Shown in pieces: positions 1-12,910 of a stretch of 64,000 nt of DNA. How positions within the stretch are numbered: the stretch's first letter is position 1; each line of letters starts with the position of its first letter. The stretch spans positions 186,001 to 250,000 of the forward strand of contig JBCAMK010000015.1 of assembly GCA_038503065.1 (NCBI GenBank). The letters run 5' to 3'. The position numbers and the translations under genes were made by a program. The notes below the pieces were generated by a model. That model saw only the letters and a program-made list of their open reading frames with translations. It was not told where the DNA came from and searched no databases. This DNA is from Paragyromitra xinjiangensis. Its lineage: Eukaryota > Ascomycota > Pezizomycetes > Pezizales > Discinaceae.

Positions 1-1
1 C

Positions 2-469
2 CCTGCAAGTTCATCAACATTCGCAACCCTTCCTGCAACAACTTTGAATACGCCTCCAAAAGGAATTGTGAACTCCGTTCAGCTCGAGAAGGAACTCTTC
101 AGGATGTTTGCAAACGCGATCATGTACAACAAATCTACAACAGAAATCGCAAAAGAGACTATTATGATGGCACGAGATGTTGAGGGCATGGTTAATAACT
201 TCAGAACTGCGGAAGAAGCCGGTATGAAGAAAGCTCTTAGCGCAGCAGCAACCGGAAACGGCTTCGGTTCTGCAAGGAAGCTAGGCGCTAGGGACAGGGA
301 AAGGGAAAACACCGTAGGAACTGTCGCAGGAGAAGAGGAGCAGAGCGTTAGCGGTGAGAAAGTAGATGATGATGACGGCGAGGATAGTGTGATGGGGGAT
401 ACTGATGGAGCGTCGGAACGAGGGAAAGGGAAAGGGGGTATTGGAAAGCGAAAGAGATTCAAGCGGTAG
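2..469 (+). CDS. Bromodomain-containing protein, C-terminal part (partial)
   Basis: The frame is open from base 2 to the TAG at 467-469, so this is the 3' part of a gene that begins left of the window. After a short Ser/Thr/Ala-rich stretch it reads ELFRMFANAIMYN, then DVEGMVNNF. This resembles the end of a bromodomain, where the conserved FxNAxxYN stretch carries the acetyl-lysine-contacting Asn and is followed by the last helix. The tail is low complexity, with an acidic patch (VDDDDGEDS) and a basic end (GKRKRFKR) that could act as a nuclear localisation signal. Bromodomain proteins read acetylated histones. Which fungal family member this is (a BRD8-like NuA4 subunit is one option) cannot be settled from this fragment. 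Confidence 0.7.
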   Translation, partial: PASSSTFATLPATTLNTPPKGIVNSVQLEKELFRMFANAIMYNKSTTEIAKETIMMARDVEGMVNNFRTAEEAGMKKALSAAATGNGFGSARKLGARDRERENTVGTVAGEEEQSVSGEKVDDDDGEDSVMGDTDGASERGKGKGGIGKRKRFKR

Positions 470-2400
470 ATTCGTGAGCTCTTGTCTTATTTTCTTTCCC
501 TTCGGGTAAAGGGTTGGGTACTCTGATACCCTTCTTATTATCATTGTTATAATTTGAGTTTTTACTTTCGGTACATATGCCTTTTCTTCTTCCACATTCT
601 TTGTTCTCCTGATTACTAGAGTAGGATACTCTGAAAAGGGATCGGCATCAAGGATTGGTTCTTTTTTGCTATTGTTGGATGGTTCTTCGCGGGTTTGTTT
701 TTCGTTATGTTCTGCTTGTATTAGTACTTAGTATGACGGGTAAATGGGGTGGGAGATGAGACCAGGGGTGTATTAGTTAGTACCTACTGTATTGATGATT
801 TTAGTGCCTGAATCGCCATGCTTATGTCTATTTATTTCGATAATTTGGGTACTAGACAGAATGAAATCCTAATACTATGCTTGTGAGTTTACCACGATTC
901 AATACCGGGATTGTGTGGTAAATGTAAGAGTTTATTGACAACGTAGTGAAGAGGTATATACACTAAGTAATAGAAGAGTGCGATCCCACGTGATCATTGA
1001 GGCTGGAGTAAACGGGTTAGATATTTCACCACCCGGCAAACCTCCGCCTTTCACTTATCCGAAGTGGTTGTATGGAGAGTTGGAGAGATAAATTGAAAAT
1101 TGATATGAGAAAGGGGTAATGTGCGAGAGGGAAATGTTTTATGTTATCTTTTGTTGATTTTATTATTTTTATGTGTTTTGTGTTTTGTGTTTTGTATCTT
1201 GTTTTGTTTGTTTTTATCGCCATAACCCATACGTAAATGAATTACCACTACTACTATCCGAAACGGTTGATTCCTAGTTAATACAGCGCAATTAGCCTTA
1301 AGGCTGAGGTCAAGCAATGGCGATTCTATAGTTTCGGCTATATCCCGATGCTCGCAAAGTCATTTATCCTAGTAATCGATACCTGATGCGGTTAATAATA
1401 ATAACAATGATAATGCACCATACTCGCAACGAGCCCTAGGGCTATGGCGGCACACTATAGGCATTAGGTCCCCATTGGGGCATTAGAACTAGGGAAACCC
1501 CTCCTTACCTGATATGGTTGACTAGGTCAAGAAAAATGGGTCTTTCACATCCCCACCTACCGAGTGATAATTCATGCCCACAAAACATTCAAACCCGCGG
1601 TGATCAGTTCCTCCACCGCTCACAAAAGGCTTGACAATGGACACGAAAAGCTACTTCCTCGACAGGAGAAAAGTATCAGCTATATCGTATGGTACGCGAG
1701 CTACCCTTTGCGATCCGGACGTATCTAATCATACTATTAACGGCCTGCTGTGTAACAATCAGTTCTACGAACCTGATTTAGACAGCGAAATACCTGAATA
1801 CCAGCTACTAGATTAAGCAAACACCCACTACTTCTCTTTCTCATGGATAGCGTACCCCCAATTCCTTCTAGTGTGAGGTTTCTGATAAAAATCTATCTAC
1901 CTACAGCCACCCACCCATCCACAAAACCGGGTGATACACGAGCAAGAACATCCCTGCACCACAGAAGAGAATCAACCGGAGACGCCCGAGCTCTATTCCC
2001 ATACCTCCTAATACCCTATTGAGAGATGATATACATTCCGGTACAGTGGCAAATGTCTAATCTCATGTTGGTTGCACCCGGCTTAATAGGGGTTTTAGCT
2101 GAACACCATTCCGCCTTGATATTCTCTGAAGCGAGGTCTCCAGGTTGTAGTGGATTCAGCCAAACCCCGAATCGAGTTGATAAAAGTATATCCAACCACC
2201 TGGGTTATGGTATGCTCCGAATCGAGTGATATTGTGAGTAATTAGTCGTCAACGGCGACATGACTTGCTCGAGTAGAAAATAAAACAGCTCACACCAAGA
2301 ACTCCAGGGATGAGGACCCCAGAAAATAATCATTATATTATAAATTGGCAATATCACCGCAGATCAAATAACCATTCATAAATCTAACCAAACACCAACC
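470..2400. other. Intergenic region, about 1.9 kb
   Basis: This holds the presumed 3' UTR of the bromodomain gene and then sequence with only short, unconvincing open frames. It contains a pair of 11-bp direct repeats (CCGAATCGAGT near 2167 and 2217, 50 bp apart). It also contains a 26-bp motif shared with 48845-48870. No tRNA or coding exon was recognised. Confidence 0.5.
2184..2209. repeat. Dispersed 26-bp repeat, copy 1
   Basis: The core ATCCAACCACCTGGGTTATG occurs here and at 48851-48870 in the same orientation. With the flanking AAGTAT/AAGTAC the match is 25 of 26 bases. Both copies lie in spacers, which suggests remnants of a dispersed repeat. Confidence 0.45.
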
Positions 2401-4033
2401 CTAATACCCCCGTCCATCACCCCGTGTTCTCGGATCAACATAAGGCTGCGAAGGAAGTTCATGACTCGTCGTCGCATACCCATCTACACCCTACATCAGC
2501 ATCCCCCTTACCAAAACAAAAGACAAAACTTACATTTCCCACCCTCCATCTCCTGCGGCACATACCCCGATGCCTGCATCTCCGCGATATTCTCCGGAGG
2601 CGCATACACCGCACTATACCTGGGGACCGGCGAAGCAGCCGGCGTCAGTTCCGCCACAGTCGGCATAGAAATCGCGCGATATCGATCTGGGACGTCTGGT
2701 GGGAGGACAGGAACTGTTGGTTCTTTTACAGGAGGGGGGATGAATTCTGGTTGGGGTGGGGTACGGTTGCGACGGGCGCAGAAGAATATTATGAAGCCGA
2801 TGGCGACGAGGAGGAGGGTTCCGCCGATTGAGGCGCCGGCTATTATTGCGATTGTGGAGGATTTGGTGCTACTGCTGGAGGTGGCAGAGAGTGGGGTGCT
2901 GATGCTGGTGTTGTCGGGTGAGGGGGTGAAGATGCGGGTGCTGGATAGGACTATGTCTGTGGTTGAGAAGACGCCGGAGGAGATTTCGATGGAGGAGGTG
3001 ATTGTGGAGTATTCTATTACTGTGGAAGGTTGTACTATCAAGGTTGATGTGTCTGGTAGCCTTGTAGTCTCTGTTCCGGGGACGACAGCAACTGTAGTTG
3101 GCTGTGGAGGGGGGGTTGAAGTTGCTGGCTGTGGGTTTGGGGTTGTAGGGGTTGTGGTTATAATGACGGCCGAAGGTGTTGTTGTTACAACAACTGTAAA
3201 TATCAGTTAACTTTTAATCTTATAAGTATCAAACGGGGAATACATACCTGGAGGTAGAGTAGTAGTAACAGTAGTCGGCTGAGTCTGAATTATAGGTGAG
3301 CTTGATTGGATAACTGGTGAAGAAACAATCGACGAAGAAGTCTGACTCTTAATCACAGGTGAGCTTACTGTAGTAACAGGCTCCGCACTACTACTAACAG
3401 ATTTTATCGTTGGTGATGCCGAACTAATAGATACTCTCGTCGAACTAGAAACCACCGGCGGAGCTGCTCCCCCTATTGGCGTGCAAGTATTCTGTCCATT
3501 CACAACAGAACAATTATTATCACTCGGACAACAGAACGAGAGACCCAAACACTGAGTCGCCGTTTTATCTGCACACGAATTCTAAACCACCCACCGAAAA
3601 TCAACATCAACCTAATTCAAACCAGAGTAAGATAATAAGAAAAAGAAAAATCACCCACATCCGGAATATAGTTAGAACAATCCCCTCCCGCAAGGCAACA
3701 CACAGTTTTCCCCTGAAAATTCGTCTGGCAGACTTTCCCTATAGAACAGCATAGACCACCACCACAACATTCACCACCAATCTCACAACACGTAGTCGGA
3801 TCATTCGAACACGCTGCTAGATTACTAGAACTACACGCCCGACGGAATACATCCCGTTTTCCGAACCCTCCGAACCCATTTAGTAGATCTCGTGCCACAA
3901 ACCCTCTAGTGGGGAGCAAGCCTCCCACTGGCACAAAGTTGGGTATGATCGGACTACCAATTTGAGATCGACCTCGGTGACTTAACGCGGAGCAGACGGA
4001 GAGCAGGCTGACGAGAACGAGGAGTAAAGACAT
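2401..4033 (-). CDS. Secreted-type Cys-rich N-terminus, Ser/Thr stalk, single TM protein (sensor-like)
   Basis: Four exons join in frame: 4033-3659, 3581-3248, 3193-2534 and 2483-2401, giving about 483 aa. Introns have donors GTGGGT, GTATGT and GTAAGT. The product starts with a signal peptide (MSLLLVLVSLLSVCSALS). A cysteine-rich region with CC pairs (TTCCEIGGECCGGGLCC, then NSCADKTATQC and FCCPSDNNC) follows. A long Ser/Thr/Pro-rich stalk leads to one membrane helix (TIAIIAGASIGGTLLLVAI) with a basic ARRN stop-transfer. A Pro-rich cytosolic tail ends in DPRTRGDGRGY. The layout resembles fungal wall-stress sensors of the Mid2/WSC type, but I recognise no named domain. The last exon is easily missed because reading through its intron gives an earlier stop at 2508. 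The role as a sensor is inferred from architecture only. Confidence 0.75.
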
Positions 4034-5611
4034 TGTCGAAATGGTGAGAAAAATACTCCTACAGACGTTGGTGCAATGTTCCACGACCCGCCGAGATAAA
4101 AATGGGCGGGAAATAGAGCTTATATTATGTACCATCCGAGTGATTTAGGTAGACACCACATGGTGCCCCAGTTGCGGCTGTCTTTTAAAAAAATCAACTT
4201 GTCACTTACCATAAAGACCAATATCGAAGTGAGACATACTGGTAAGACATCAAATAAGCCTTCTGTACAACAGGACCTCGCTTGCCGTGGACTTTTAAGG
4301 TTGTCTGTGAACCCAAGCTTTTAGGCGTCCAATCCCGTACTTTGTTGCACACCCCCGTGTAACAAATACTGCAGCCATCGTCCAAGAACTTTTGATCGAG
4401 GGAGCGGCAGGTCCCGCGTGATTTCTAGATGTGACAAGCACAAGCAACTCGACAGCTGGCTGGGCATATAAATAGCCGTAAATCTTAAATTGCTACAGCT
4501 GCACCGAGGATCCCAGTCGGCCACGAGTGACATACCATGATGTGTGTCGTGATCCTGAGGCTGAGATTAAAACAAGGCAGACTACCCGGGGAAGACGAAC
4601 CCATAGAACACCATTCTCTAACCCCCACAGAGCTGGTAGCCTATGTCCACCTTCGTCTAATAGATAGATTATCCAGTACAACGATTTAGGTTATCGCCCC
4701 ACAGTTTCCCCATATCATCCCGCCAATCAAATCCCGATAGTTAGGGGATATTTTTACTGCAAAACCCCCGCCAGCCCATTTTGCTTTTTCCCCCTTACTT
4801 CGATTCACATCCCATCAACCAACCCTTACGAGTCTCGAAATCGTCAAAAAGTGCAAAAAGGATTGGTCAACATTCAAACAGCGATTACCACGGTCAGACT
4901 AGAAAGTTGGCACGATGGAATGGTTGGGTGGTATTTTTGATTTAAATATTCCCTGCTCTCGACTCCTCTTCTTGAACTCTGCATTGGTGATACTAAATAA
5001 ACAAGTTATTTCCATCTGCCAGTACGGCCCATTCTATAGTCGACTATTCACGGAACTCAAACTCGACCATATAAAAAATCCCATTTTATACCACACCCAC
5101 TAAATACACCCAACCTATGTCAACCGACAAAAACATAAACGCGCAGAAAATTCCAGTTGTTACAAGTATGTCCAGCATTAAATCAAATAAAAAAAAGGAT
5201 CACGGAATGTAAGAAACAAAACCACCACAAAAGCGCGCAAACTAGAAAAAATAGAACAAACCCCCGAAAGAAATAAACCCAACCCAACCACCCAGAACAA
5301 AAAAAACCAAAGACCCGCAGTCTTCAGTTAAAAAAATACAGAAAATAAAATAAAATACAACCAAGCTATCCCCATCCGCTAGCTAATCCATCCAACCTGA
5401 AAAATAAGACATATGAAACACGATTCAGAGACCGAATATAGCTTTATAAAGACAAGGAAAAGGTGCAGTAAGCATAGTAGTAGTGATCCCATAACATAAG
5501 AAAGAATAGCCATTCCCCGAATAAAAAACCCCATCAACACCCTTAACCTAAACAAATAACCCCCTTTGATTTTTTTCCCTACCAGACCTCTATCCATACC
5601 ATCTAATCCCA
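4034..5611. other. Intergenic region, about 1.6 kb
   Basis: This is the spacer between two minus-strand genes: upstream sequence of the Cys-rich membrane protein and the 3' side of the DOCK gene. The part from about 5100 to 5600 is A-rich on the plus strand (T-rich in the transcript direction), fitting 3' UTR and termination sequence. No convincing exon was seen. Confidence 0.5.
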
Positions 5612-8600
5612 CTATTCTTCAGCAACGCTTCCTACCTCACTCATACTCTCCCCGAATTTTGCGCCCCCCTTGACATCTGCCTTACTCCCCTTGCCCCTCA
5701 GTTTTAGCATAGAAAACCTTTTCTTCACGCTCCCGATTCCCCTATCCATCGAATTAACAACCCCGCTTCCGCTACTCTTTGGTGGCCTTGTACTGGACGT
5801 ACTAGGTCTTGTTTTCCCACCCGGACTAGTCTCATTGTCGTAGGTATCATCTACCGAACCTTCCGATATTGTCGGTCGACGACGACGAAGCGACTTACTC
5901 CTATTGCGACCGCGAGAGGTACTCGTAGTGCGTGTAGAAACACTCTCGCTCCTTGTCCTTGTTCGGGGTTCCTCTGGGACTGGGGGTGGCTGCTGCTTAT
6001 GTTGGTATTGGAGGTGTCCATTTCCATTACTTGTCCCATTCGTGTGACCGTGGGTGGTATGGCCGCCGGTGGTGGCGGTAGCAGTCACACTGGCTACAAT
6101 CCCATCACCCTTTCCGTGACCACCACCAAAGATCATGCTAGCAAGTCTTCCTCGCCCAGTTGTGCTTCCGACAACACTCACGGCGTCAATATTGATAGAG
6201 TCTACACTCATTGTGTCATCATTCAGTGAAGCAGACGGTATTGGCGGTAGCATGAAAGGGAGTTGCGGCATCCCATGTGGCGAATGCCCATTGGATAGTG
6301 GCGTCGGTTTGACACTATTCTGGTGCTTGGTCATAGGCATTGGCGTTGGGGTAGCAGGAGAATGTAGCGGCCCTCTCCATTGACCTGGGCTGATCGGTGC
6401 TACGACCTGCACTGGCGGTGGCGCAAGCGCGTCTAGCTCAATACTATAATTCTTTTCAAAGTCTACCCAAAGTCAGCTTTCCTGCTGATAACACAGACAG
6501 GAGCAACTTACACCTCGACAGTCCTTCATGTAACCCTTTCCCATTCTGCCCCACTCCAGCTCCTCCCACAAGTCTACCATGCATAGCCAAACACTTCTTC
6601 AACACACCCACATAGTCCAGTATCGCCATCTTCAGCGCATTCCTCATCGCCGCCTCCACATCCTCATCCTCTAATAAATTCCTATACTTCCCCACACTAC
6701 TATCCACCGCTCCCGTCAAGAACATACTCAACTGATTCACCCCACCATCCCCGCCGCCCGTCTTAATGTCCGCAAACCTCCTTTCCACAATAGTCAACTC
6801 TTTTGTCTTCGCCGCCACTGCTTCAATCGCGTTCTCAACCGGCCCAACAGTGCACGTAGCCACACTCACGATTTCGCTCCTCCTAAGAATAGTCGGGAAT
6901 CGCTCAGCAGTGTTATACACCGTCTTCTCTGTCCACCACCCTACTCGTCCACTAACGCTCCCTGGCAGCGGCCTCGCACAGCTAAAGCTCCTCGGTCGTC
7001 TCTGTAGTAGGAACTCCCGTGTATTTGGCGGGACCTTACTACGCTGATACACCGGGTGGCCCAGATCATGCTCAGGTGCTACCGAAGTGACCTGGATAAA
7101 CTGTCCTTCAACATGGTCGATATTACCAGAACTAACGATCTTAGCGCTAGGATGCTGCATCTGTATCCGATCCGTAAACGCTTCTAATCCCTCCCAATGG
7201 CTCCCCTGCACAATAAACTGCCGATCTCGCAGCCCCAGCGGGAATCCAAGACCTAGATACGCAACCCTAAAGAACCGCGGATTATACGTATCCCCCGGAG
7301 TACCAGCAAGAATGTCTTCATGGATCTTAGCCATAGCCCTATGACATTTTCCAAGTTTTGCATAGTCGAAGAGAACATTCTCATACTGATCCGCAAGCTC
7401 TTTGTAAGTGTCGAGTGCATTCTCCCAAGAGTGACCGTCCTCGAAATATTTGATCATGTCCAAAAACAAGGCCTCCCTTCTCTCAAAAGCAGTCTGCTCC
7501 GGAAACGGCGGGTCCGCAAGTGCAGGCACTCTCTCCATTGTATCCCACGGGTACAAATCAGCGTGCAGCTTCAGTGACAAACCAGCTTCTACGTAATGCT
7601 GTGACTCGAGTTGAATGGCAACTAATTGATGGACATAACGAATAAACATATCCTCTTTCCGCATATCTTTTAGGAACTCCATTAATCGTAGTGTATCCAT
7701 AATATGATATGCCTCTCCAAGCGGGGTGTTGTGAACTGCCACTAGGAGATCCAAGAACTCATCGATCGTGTGTAGTAATGAGTGGACTTTGACCGTTAGC
7801 GGATCGTCAGGAATTCGCGATAAAGGTTGAAACAGATCAATCAAGTCTGCAATAAAAAGCTTCTGCGTGATGCTCTCCGTAAGTCGCTTGGATTTAAACA
7901 GCCGATCCAGACTCTGCACCAATATTAGCCCCCCACTTCACGACCTCTCACTCGACGCAAGAAAACTCACATCAATCATCTCCGCCTGAATCACGCTCAA
8001 ATCCTGGCTCAACGTCCACTCACTAACCACCATAGTCTGCAACACCTCCACCGCCACACTCCTTAATCCCTCGTGCACACTCAAACACAACTCCACAATC
8101 GGTGCCACCAACGCTGGTACATACTGCACTTGATAACCACCCATCTTCTCAATCCCAAACCGTCTCCGATCCTCATCATTTGTCTCCCAGCCAATACTCT
8201 CCCACGTGCGCCTCAACAAATCCGCACCTTGCTCCCTCACGTCCCCAGCAACCTTCCACACCGCACGGCGCTTCTGCTCCGGGAATGTCTCAAGCGCAAG
8301 AGCATCCGACCCAACAAGCGTAAGCAAGGTCGAAAAGAACCCTTGCCATAGCTCCGTGTTGAATCGCTCCGCATCGTCTGGGTCAGGTAGAAATGAGTCG
8401 ACCAAGATCCCAGCTAGTGTCTCCAACGTCCGTAGTGTCGAGCGGTGCTGGTATATATGCACACTGAGCCAATTCTCCGGAAACGCCTCACACGACAGAA
8501 TCGACATGTGGACCTGCAAATCGTCCATCAAGAACCTCGCCAAATCATCCTCCGCCAGATCTAAATGTAATCCAGTCGGAATACTCGACACCGCAGCCAT

Positions 8601-11600
8601 GATAGCAGCAAGCTCGATCAACGCCTCATCGAACACCGGTCGATCCGGGATGTTCCTCGTCGGGAATGGATACGTCCTAGGGAATAGCAAACTAAACGTT
8701 TCCCGTTCATGCCGGCCTGTAGACTGTATCGCGCGATACGAATCAATGATCTTCGGGATATACTCCGAGACCTCTTCGCCGAGCTCCTCGACCTGACACG
8801 CCAGCACACTGCAGCAAAGTCGAACCTGCTCCCTCCACTGTCCAGACACATCGTCCGTTTTCCCCCAGTGTGGGGCTAACCAGCGAACGGTGTTGAGCGT
8901 TAGTGCACGGCGGTCTTCCGGCATCGAGAAAAGCTGGCTACGGGAGTAGTTGATGATCAGCACGAGTTTGAATAGGATCAACTTTCCCTTGACATCCGCA
9001 CACGCATCCATAAAGTCGATCGCTAGTAATAGTATCTCTTCACGATTCATCATTGTTGTCGCCAGCTCCGGTAACCATAAGTGGAAATGCTGCACCGCAA
9101 GTGTTTGTGATCCAACCAACATTGGCGCATTATTTCGCATAAGGTTTTCGAGAAGCTTAAAGATTCCATGCAGCTCCTTGATGAAGCTAGTGTTCCCATT
9201 AAGGCCCAATCCTACTTCCTTCGCAAGCTGCTTTTCCCGCGCTTTAACGATGAAACGGAAGACGTGACGACCGACTTTAAACGTGCTCCGCAATCGTCTG
9301 GAGATCTCGCTGTTTGTAGGATCCTGTAGTAGTCGTGTAAAAGAGCGCAGTAAACACGGCCCAGACAAAGGATAATCGAAGTGCTGCTCCGCATACTCAT
9401 CGACGATGGGTTCAAGGTGAAACCGGCGATCATACACAATCCCCAGGACCGTCACCAAGGCATTAAAAACCAGATCCTCCACCTCTGCATCCTTCGCATG
9501 CTCCACCAGGACCCCAAAAAGTGCATCAAACACCTCACGCAGCAACTTCACCACCTCCATCTCCGGCACAAACACAACCTTCTTCAAAACACCCACCAAC
9601 GTCTCTTTATCCATCACCTTCCACTGCAGCAACGACAACAACACATCATCCTGCGAGAACTTGGTACTACACAGATATGTCTTCACCTTGATACTCGACG
9701 CAGCACCGCCCATACTCAACGCCGCAGCCCAACCCTCATCTCCCGCAGTCCATGGCTGACTCAAGTACCCGTTCCCGCCCTCAGAGCGTGTAGATATCGG
9801 ACTACTAGTCCAATCATCATACTTATGCAGAAGCAACGAATACTCTCCATCTCTCAAGAACGCCTCCTCATCCCATAGTGGCAACCACGCAACCGCTGTC
9901 GGCGCACCCGGCACATTACTCACCGTCATAAACACATGCGCATTCGGCACATCGGCCTCCTCGAGCACAAGCTTAATGGTTTCATTCCAGCTCTCATCAC
10001 GGCTAACGACCACGCTTTTCCACACAGTCACGCCGAGCGTATTGCTGGCTGCAAATATACACTCCTTAATCTGCTCGCCATTGGGACGTCGCACCTCCAG
10101 ACTCACCTGCAGGGCATTAAACGCGCTCGCAGGCGGTAACGCACAGCTGCCCATCTTTGGATGAAGCAGCATTCCATGGCGCGGCAACACTGCGCTATTA
10201 AGCGTAACATATATATCACTACGGGGTCTTGTAGGAGCACCAGAGAACCCAATCTTCTGCGCACAGTTGACACTGTGCAGAAGTGTTGGGGTATTCTTAA
10301 CTAATGCATCTGCATCAGGTGCTGTGAATGGCCGTAGATAGAGATGTAGCCGGTCCGCGCGGGGAGATTTCTCACTAGGTAAGCGCATATCAGCCTCATG
10401 TTCGCTGCCACCGTAGGACGCACCGCGGAGGATGGAGGGGACTGACAATTTGCCCGTACGCGACTCGATCACATCGCGAATGAGACGGTCCCAGTCCTCG
10501 CCGGTGTCTATGTCGCGTTTGCTGATGACTCCTGCGTTGCCTGAGCCCTTGTCGCTGCCAGAGCCGGAGGTGCCAGTTGGGTGCTTTTCCGACGGCGTGA
10601 GACCGCCGGTGCCTGCTGGGACAAATATCCGCATTACTTGATCAGTGCCTTGGTCCTGACGGACAAAGCGGCCTACGTCAAGAACCCCAACGCCGAGTGC
10701 CTTCTTGAAAGAGAAGCGTCGGGGAAGAGGCGGGATTGGGGGTGCGTTGGTGATAATTGGTGATGCGCCGGGAGTGCGGTTCTCATCATTGGTATTCCGG
10801 CGGTAAAGAGGCTCAACAGGTGAGCTGTTCTCTGATATATCCGCTTCTCGAGACTTGGTTTCTCGTCCGGCCGTTTTAGGTCGCGGATTGAAGAGGACGC
10901 TGACGCGGCCTTTGAGTTTCTTTTCTTCACCTTTAGAGGAGGGGGAAGTAGCGCCGTTCATAACATTATGTTTTACGGCGCCAAAGGTTGATGGTGAATG
11001 CGAATGTGAATGTGAATGTGGATGTGAATTATCAGCCTGATGGCTCTTGGTCTGTACCGTCGGCCCACCAGTTATGATCGTAACAGTAGTATAAACCCTC
11101 ACAACGAGGAACATATCCTCCGCTGCATCCCTCGACGACAGATCCGTAAACAGTGTCTGCATCCTGCCCATCTGATTTTGATCCAGCGGCAGTCCCTGGG
11201 AGTTGAGCTCAACCATGAACGACTCCGATACAGGAACATTGTATTTAGTAGCGAGGTAAAACACTAAAGTAACAGGCTCATTCGTGATGCCAACAAAAGC
11301 CCTATGCTCAAGCAACAAATGATGCAGCGTAATTCCATCATTCTGCGTAGTCGGTGGAGCATCCAGCAGCGACATTTGCGACTGCAGTGTTGTGATCTCA
11401 ACACTAGAATCATCACCAGTCAATATGCGCCCTGACGTAGGATCCCGCACAATAATTTCCCTAGAAAGTAGCTTATTCCCACGCACAAGCGCCCACACCG
11501 TGCGTTCCCGGGTCTCTACCAATTCACGCTTCGTAAGGACGCCATGGAGGAGCTGTCGACGTGACAAATCAACCTGATGGATCAGAGCCGAGATCTCATC

Positions 11601-12353
11601 GAGTAGCGGATACTGTCTATTCAACAGCAACTCGTGTAGATTCGCCGCGTGCCATTCCCGTAGACAGGACGCGATCTCATCGACGAGTGGTTCCGACTCG
11701 AACGAAGACGTCTCATCACCGACCTTCAACATGGGTACCGGTGCAGCAGGCCGCACCCGGTCGCGATTGCGCGGCGGAATTGTCATCGCTGACTGTCTGT
11801 GTTTCCGGCGTGACCGCTGCGACGCCGTGCGTGCTAGCTTAGGATTACTATTAGCATTAGATTTCCTCCTAGGAGGACCATTGAGGCCGTGTTGCTCCAC
11901 TCCATCATGATAGTATCGATAACCATTCACGCTGCCACCATCCAATGTTCCATCCTCCTGATCATACTCGTAGTCCTCCTCATCGTCTTCCTCCTCTTCG
12001 CTCAGAAGCTGCCCTTGCGTGATCTGCAGCTGGGTATTCCCGCGACTCTCCCCCATGGCATCTTCGGGGAGCAGAGGCACCTCGGTAGTGAGGTACTCTT
12101 TAATGTCGACGCAGGCAGCGGGGAAGATTCCGGAGAAGACCCGGGCTTCTAGAGTCGCGCCTTTAGTGCTCGTCAGACCGGCCAGCAGCGACGGGGGCGC
12201 GACGAGGTACCCGCGGAACCATTGGCCATTGCAGCAGGACTCGATAATGTAGAGCTCGTCACCGAGCTCGAGAGGGAGGTCGTCGCGGGTGGAGGGGTTG
12301 AAAGGGTGGGTTGCTATGGCGAAGGCTATTCGGGGGAGAGGAGACCACGGCAT
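5612..12353 (-). CDS. DCK1: DOCK-family Rho/Rac guanine nucleotide exchange factor (Dck1-like)
   Basis: Three exons, 12353-7971, 7913-6512 and 6462-5612, give about 2211 aa. The introns (57 and 49 nt) have donors GTGAGT and GTAAGT. An upstream in-frame ATG at 12428 exists, but I prefer 12353 (MPWSPLP) because it sits directly before the SH3 domain (LELGDELYII, GQWFRGY, GIFPAACV; about residues 10-110). Next come an acidic stretch (SEEEEDDEEDYEYDQEDG), a Ser/His run, and a C2-like DHR1 domain around residues 690-850 (RSDIYVTLNSAVLP). A helical scaffold leads to the DHR2 exchange domain in exon 2 (YVEAGLSLKLHADLYPWD, FRVAYLGLGFP). Exon 3 is a low-complexity Ser/Arg/Pro tail. DOCK proteins activate Rho-type GTPases, with an ELMO partner (Lmo1 in yeast), in growth polarity and stress signalling. 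Length and domain order fit the fungal family well. Confidence 0.93.
10995..11025 (-). repeat. In-frame microsatellite encoding Ser/His repeats in the DOCK gene
   Basis: Repeated GAATGT hexamers on the plus strand encode alternating His and Ser (SHPHSHSHSHS) between the SH3 and DHR1 regions. The reading frame is kept, so this looks like a tolerated length-variable linker. Confidence 0.6.
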
Positions 12354-12485
12354 GGTTAGGGAGTTATGGGTGTAGGAGGGAGGAGGGAGGGAGGGGGTTA
12401 GGTAGTCCCTCTTTAGAGGAGAGATCACTTAGGGTCACGGTAGAAGATCAATTGATAAAGGTAGTAGAGAGAGTACTACTATCAA

Positions 12486-12910
12486 GATGGAGATGAGGAT
12501 GACATGCAAGAGCAATAGCGAGGGAGGCGAGAGAGGAGGAGTGGAGAGAAAGGAAGGCAAGGCAGGGAGGAAAAGACAGAATCTGGGGAAGAGGGCCAGG
12601 GGTATGGTGTGTATGCTGAACGAGAATAGTAAAACAGAGGTAAGACAGGGAGCAGATGGCAGAGAGTGATTAGGAGAGAGACGAGAGTGAAGAGACAGAC
12701 AGACAGATAAGAGAAGAGACAGACAGGATGGGAATAGATAGATAGAGATAGGGATGGGAGATAATAGATGGATAGAGAGAGAATAGATGGATAGAGAGGG
12801 AATAGGTGAACAGAGAGAGAACAGATGAACACCCAGAGAACGGAGCAGAAGAGGAGGATGAAGAGAAACGAGAGACAGAAAGAAACACCAGAGAACAGAA
12901 GAAACAGAAG
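12486..12910. repeat. Purine-rich low-complexity tract (GA/GATA), pyrimidine-rich on the DOCK strand
   Basis: About 420 bp are strongly purine-rich on the plus strand. Runs of GAGA, GATA and AGACAG units are clearest at 12690-12830. It lies just upstream of the DOCK gene start, so the DOCK promoter or 5' UTR would be a long CT-rich stretch. CT-rich leaders are common in fungal promoters; this one is unusually long. The long open frames read through it are composition artefacts. Confidence 0.75.

Noticed and set aside
79..595. Minus-strand frames of 127 and 104 codons opposite the bromodomain fragment
   Set aside because: They are antisense shadows of a real coding region and have Ser/Pro/Phe-rich composition without any domain.
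2424..3210. Plus-strand frames of 135 and 249 codons opposite the Cys-rich membrane protein
   Set aside because: They mirror the Ser/Thr-rich stalk exon on the other strand; the spliced minus-strand gene explains the region fully.
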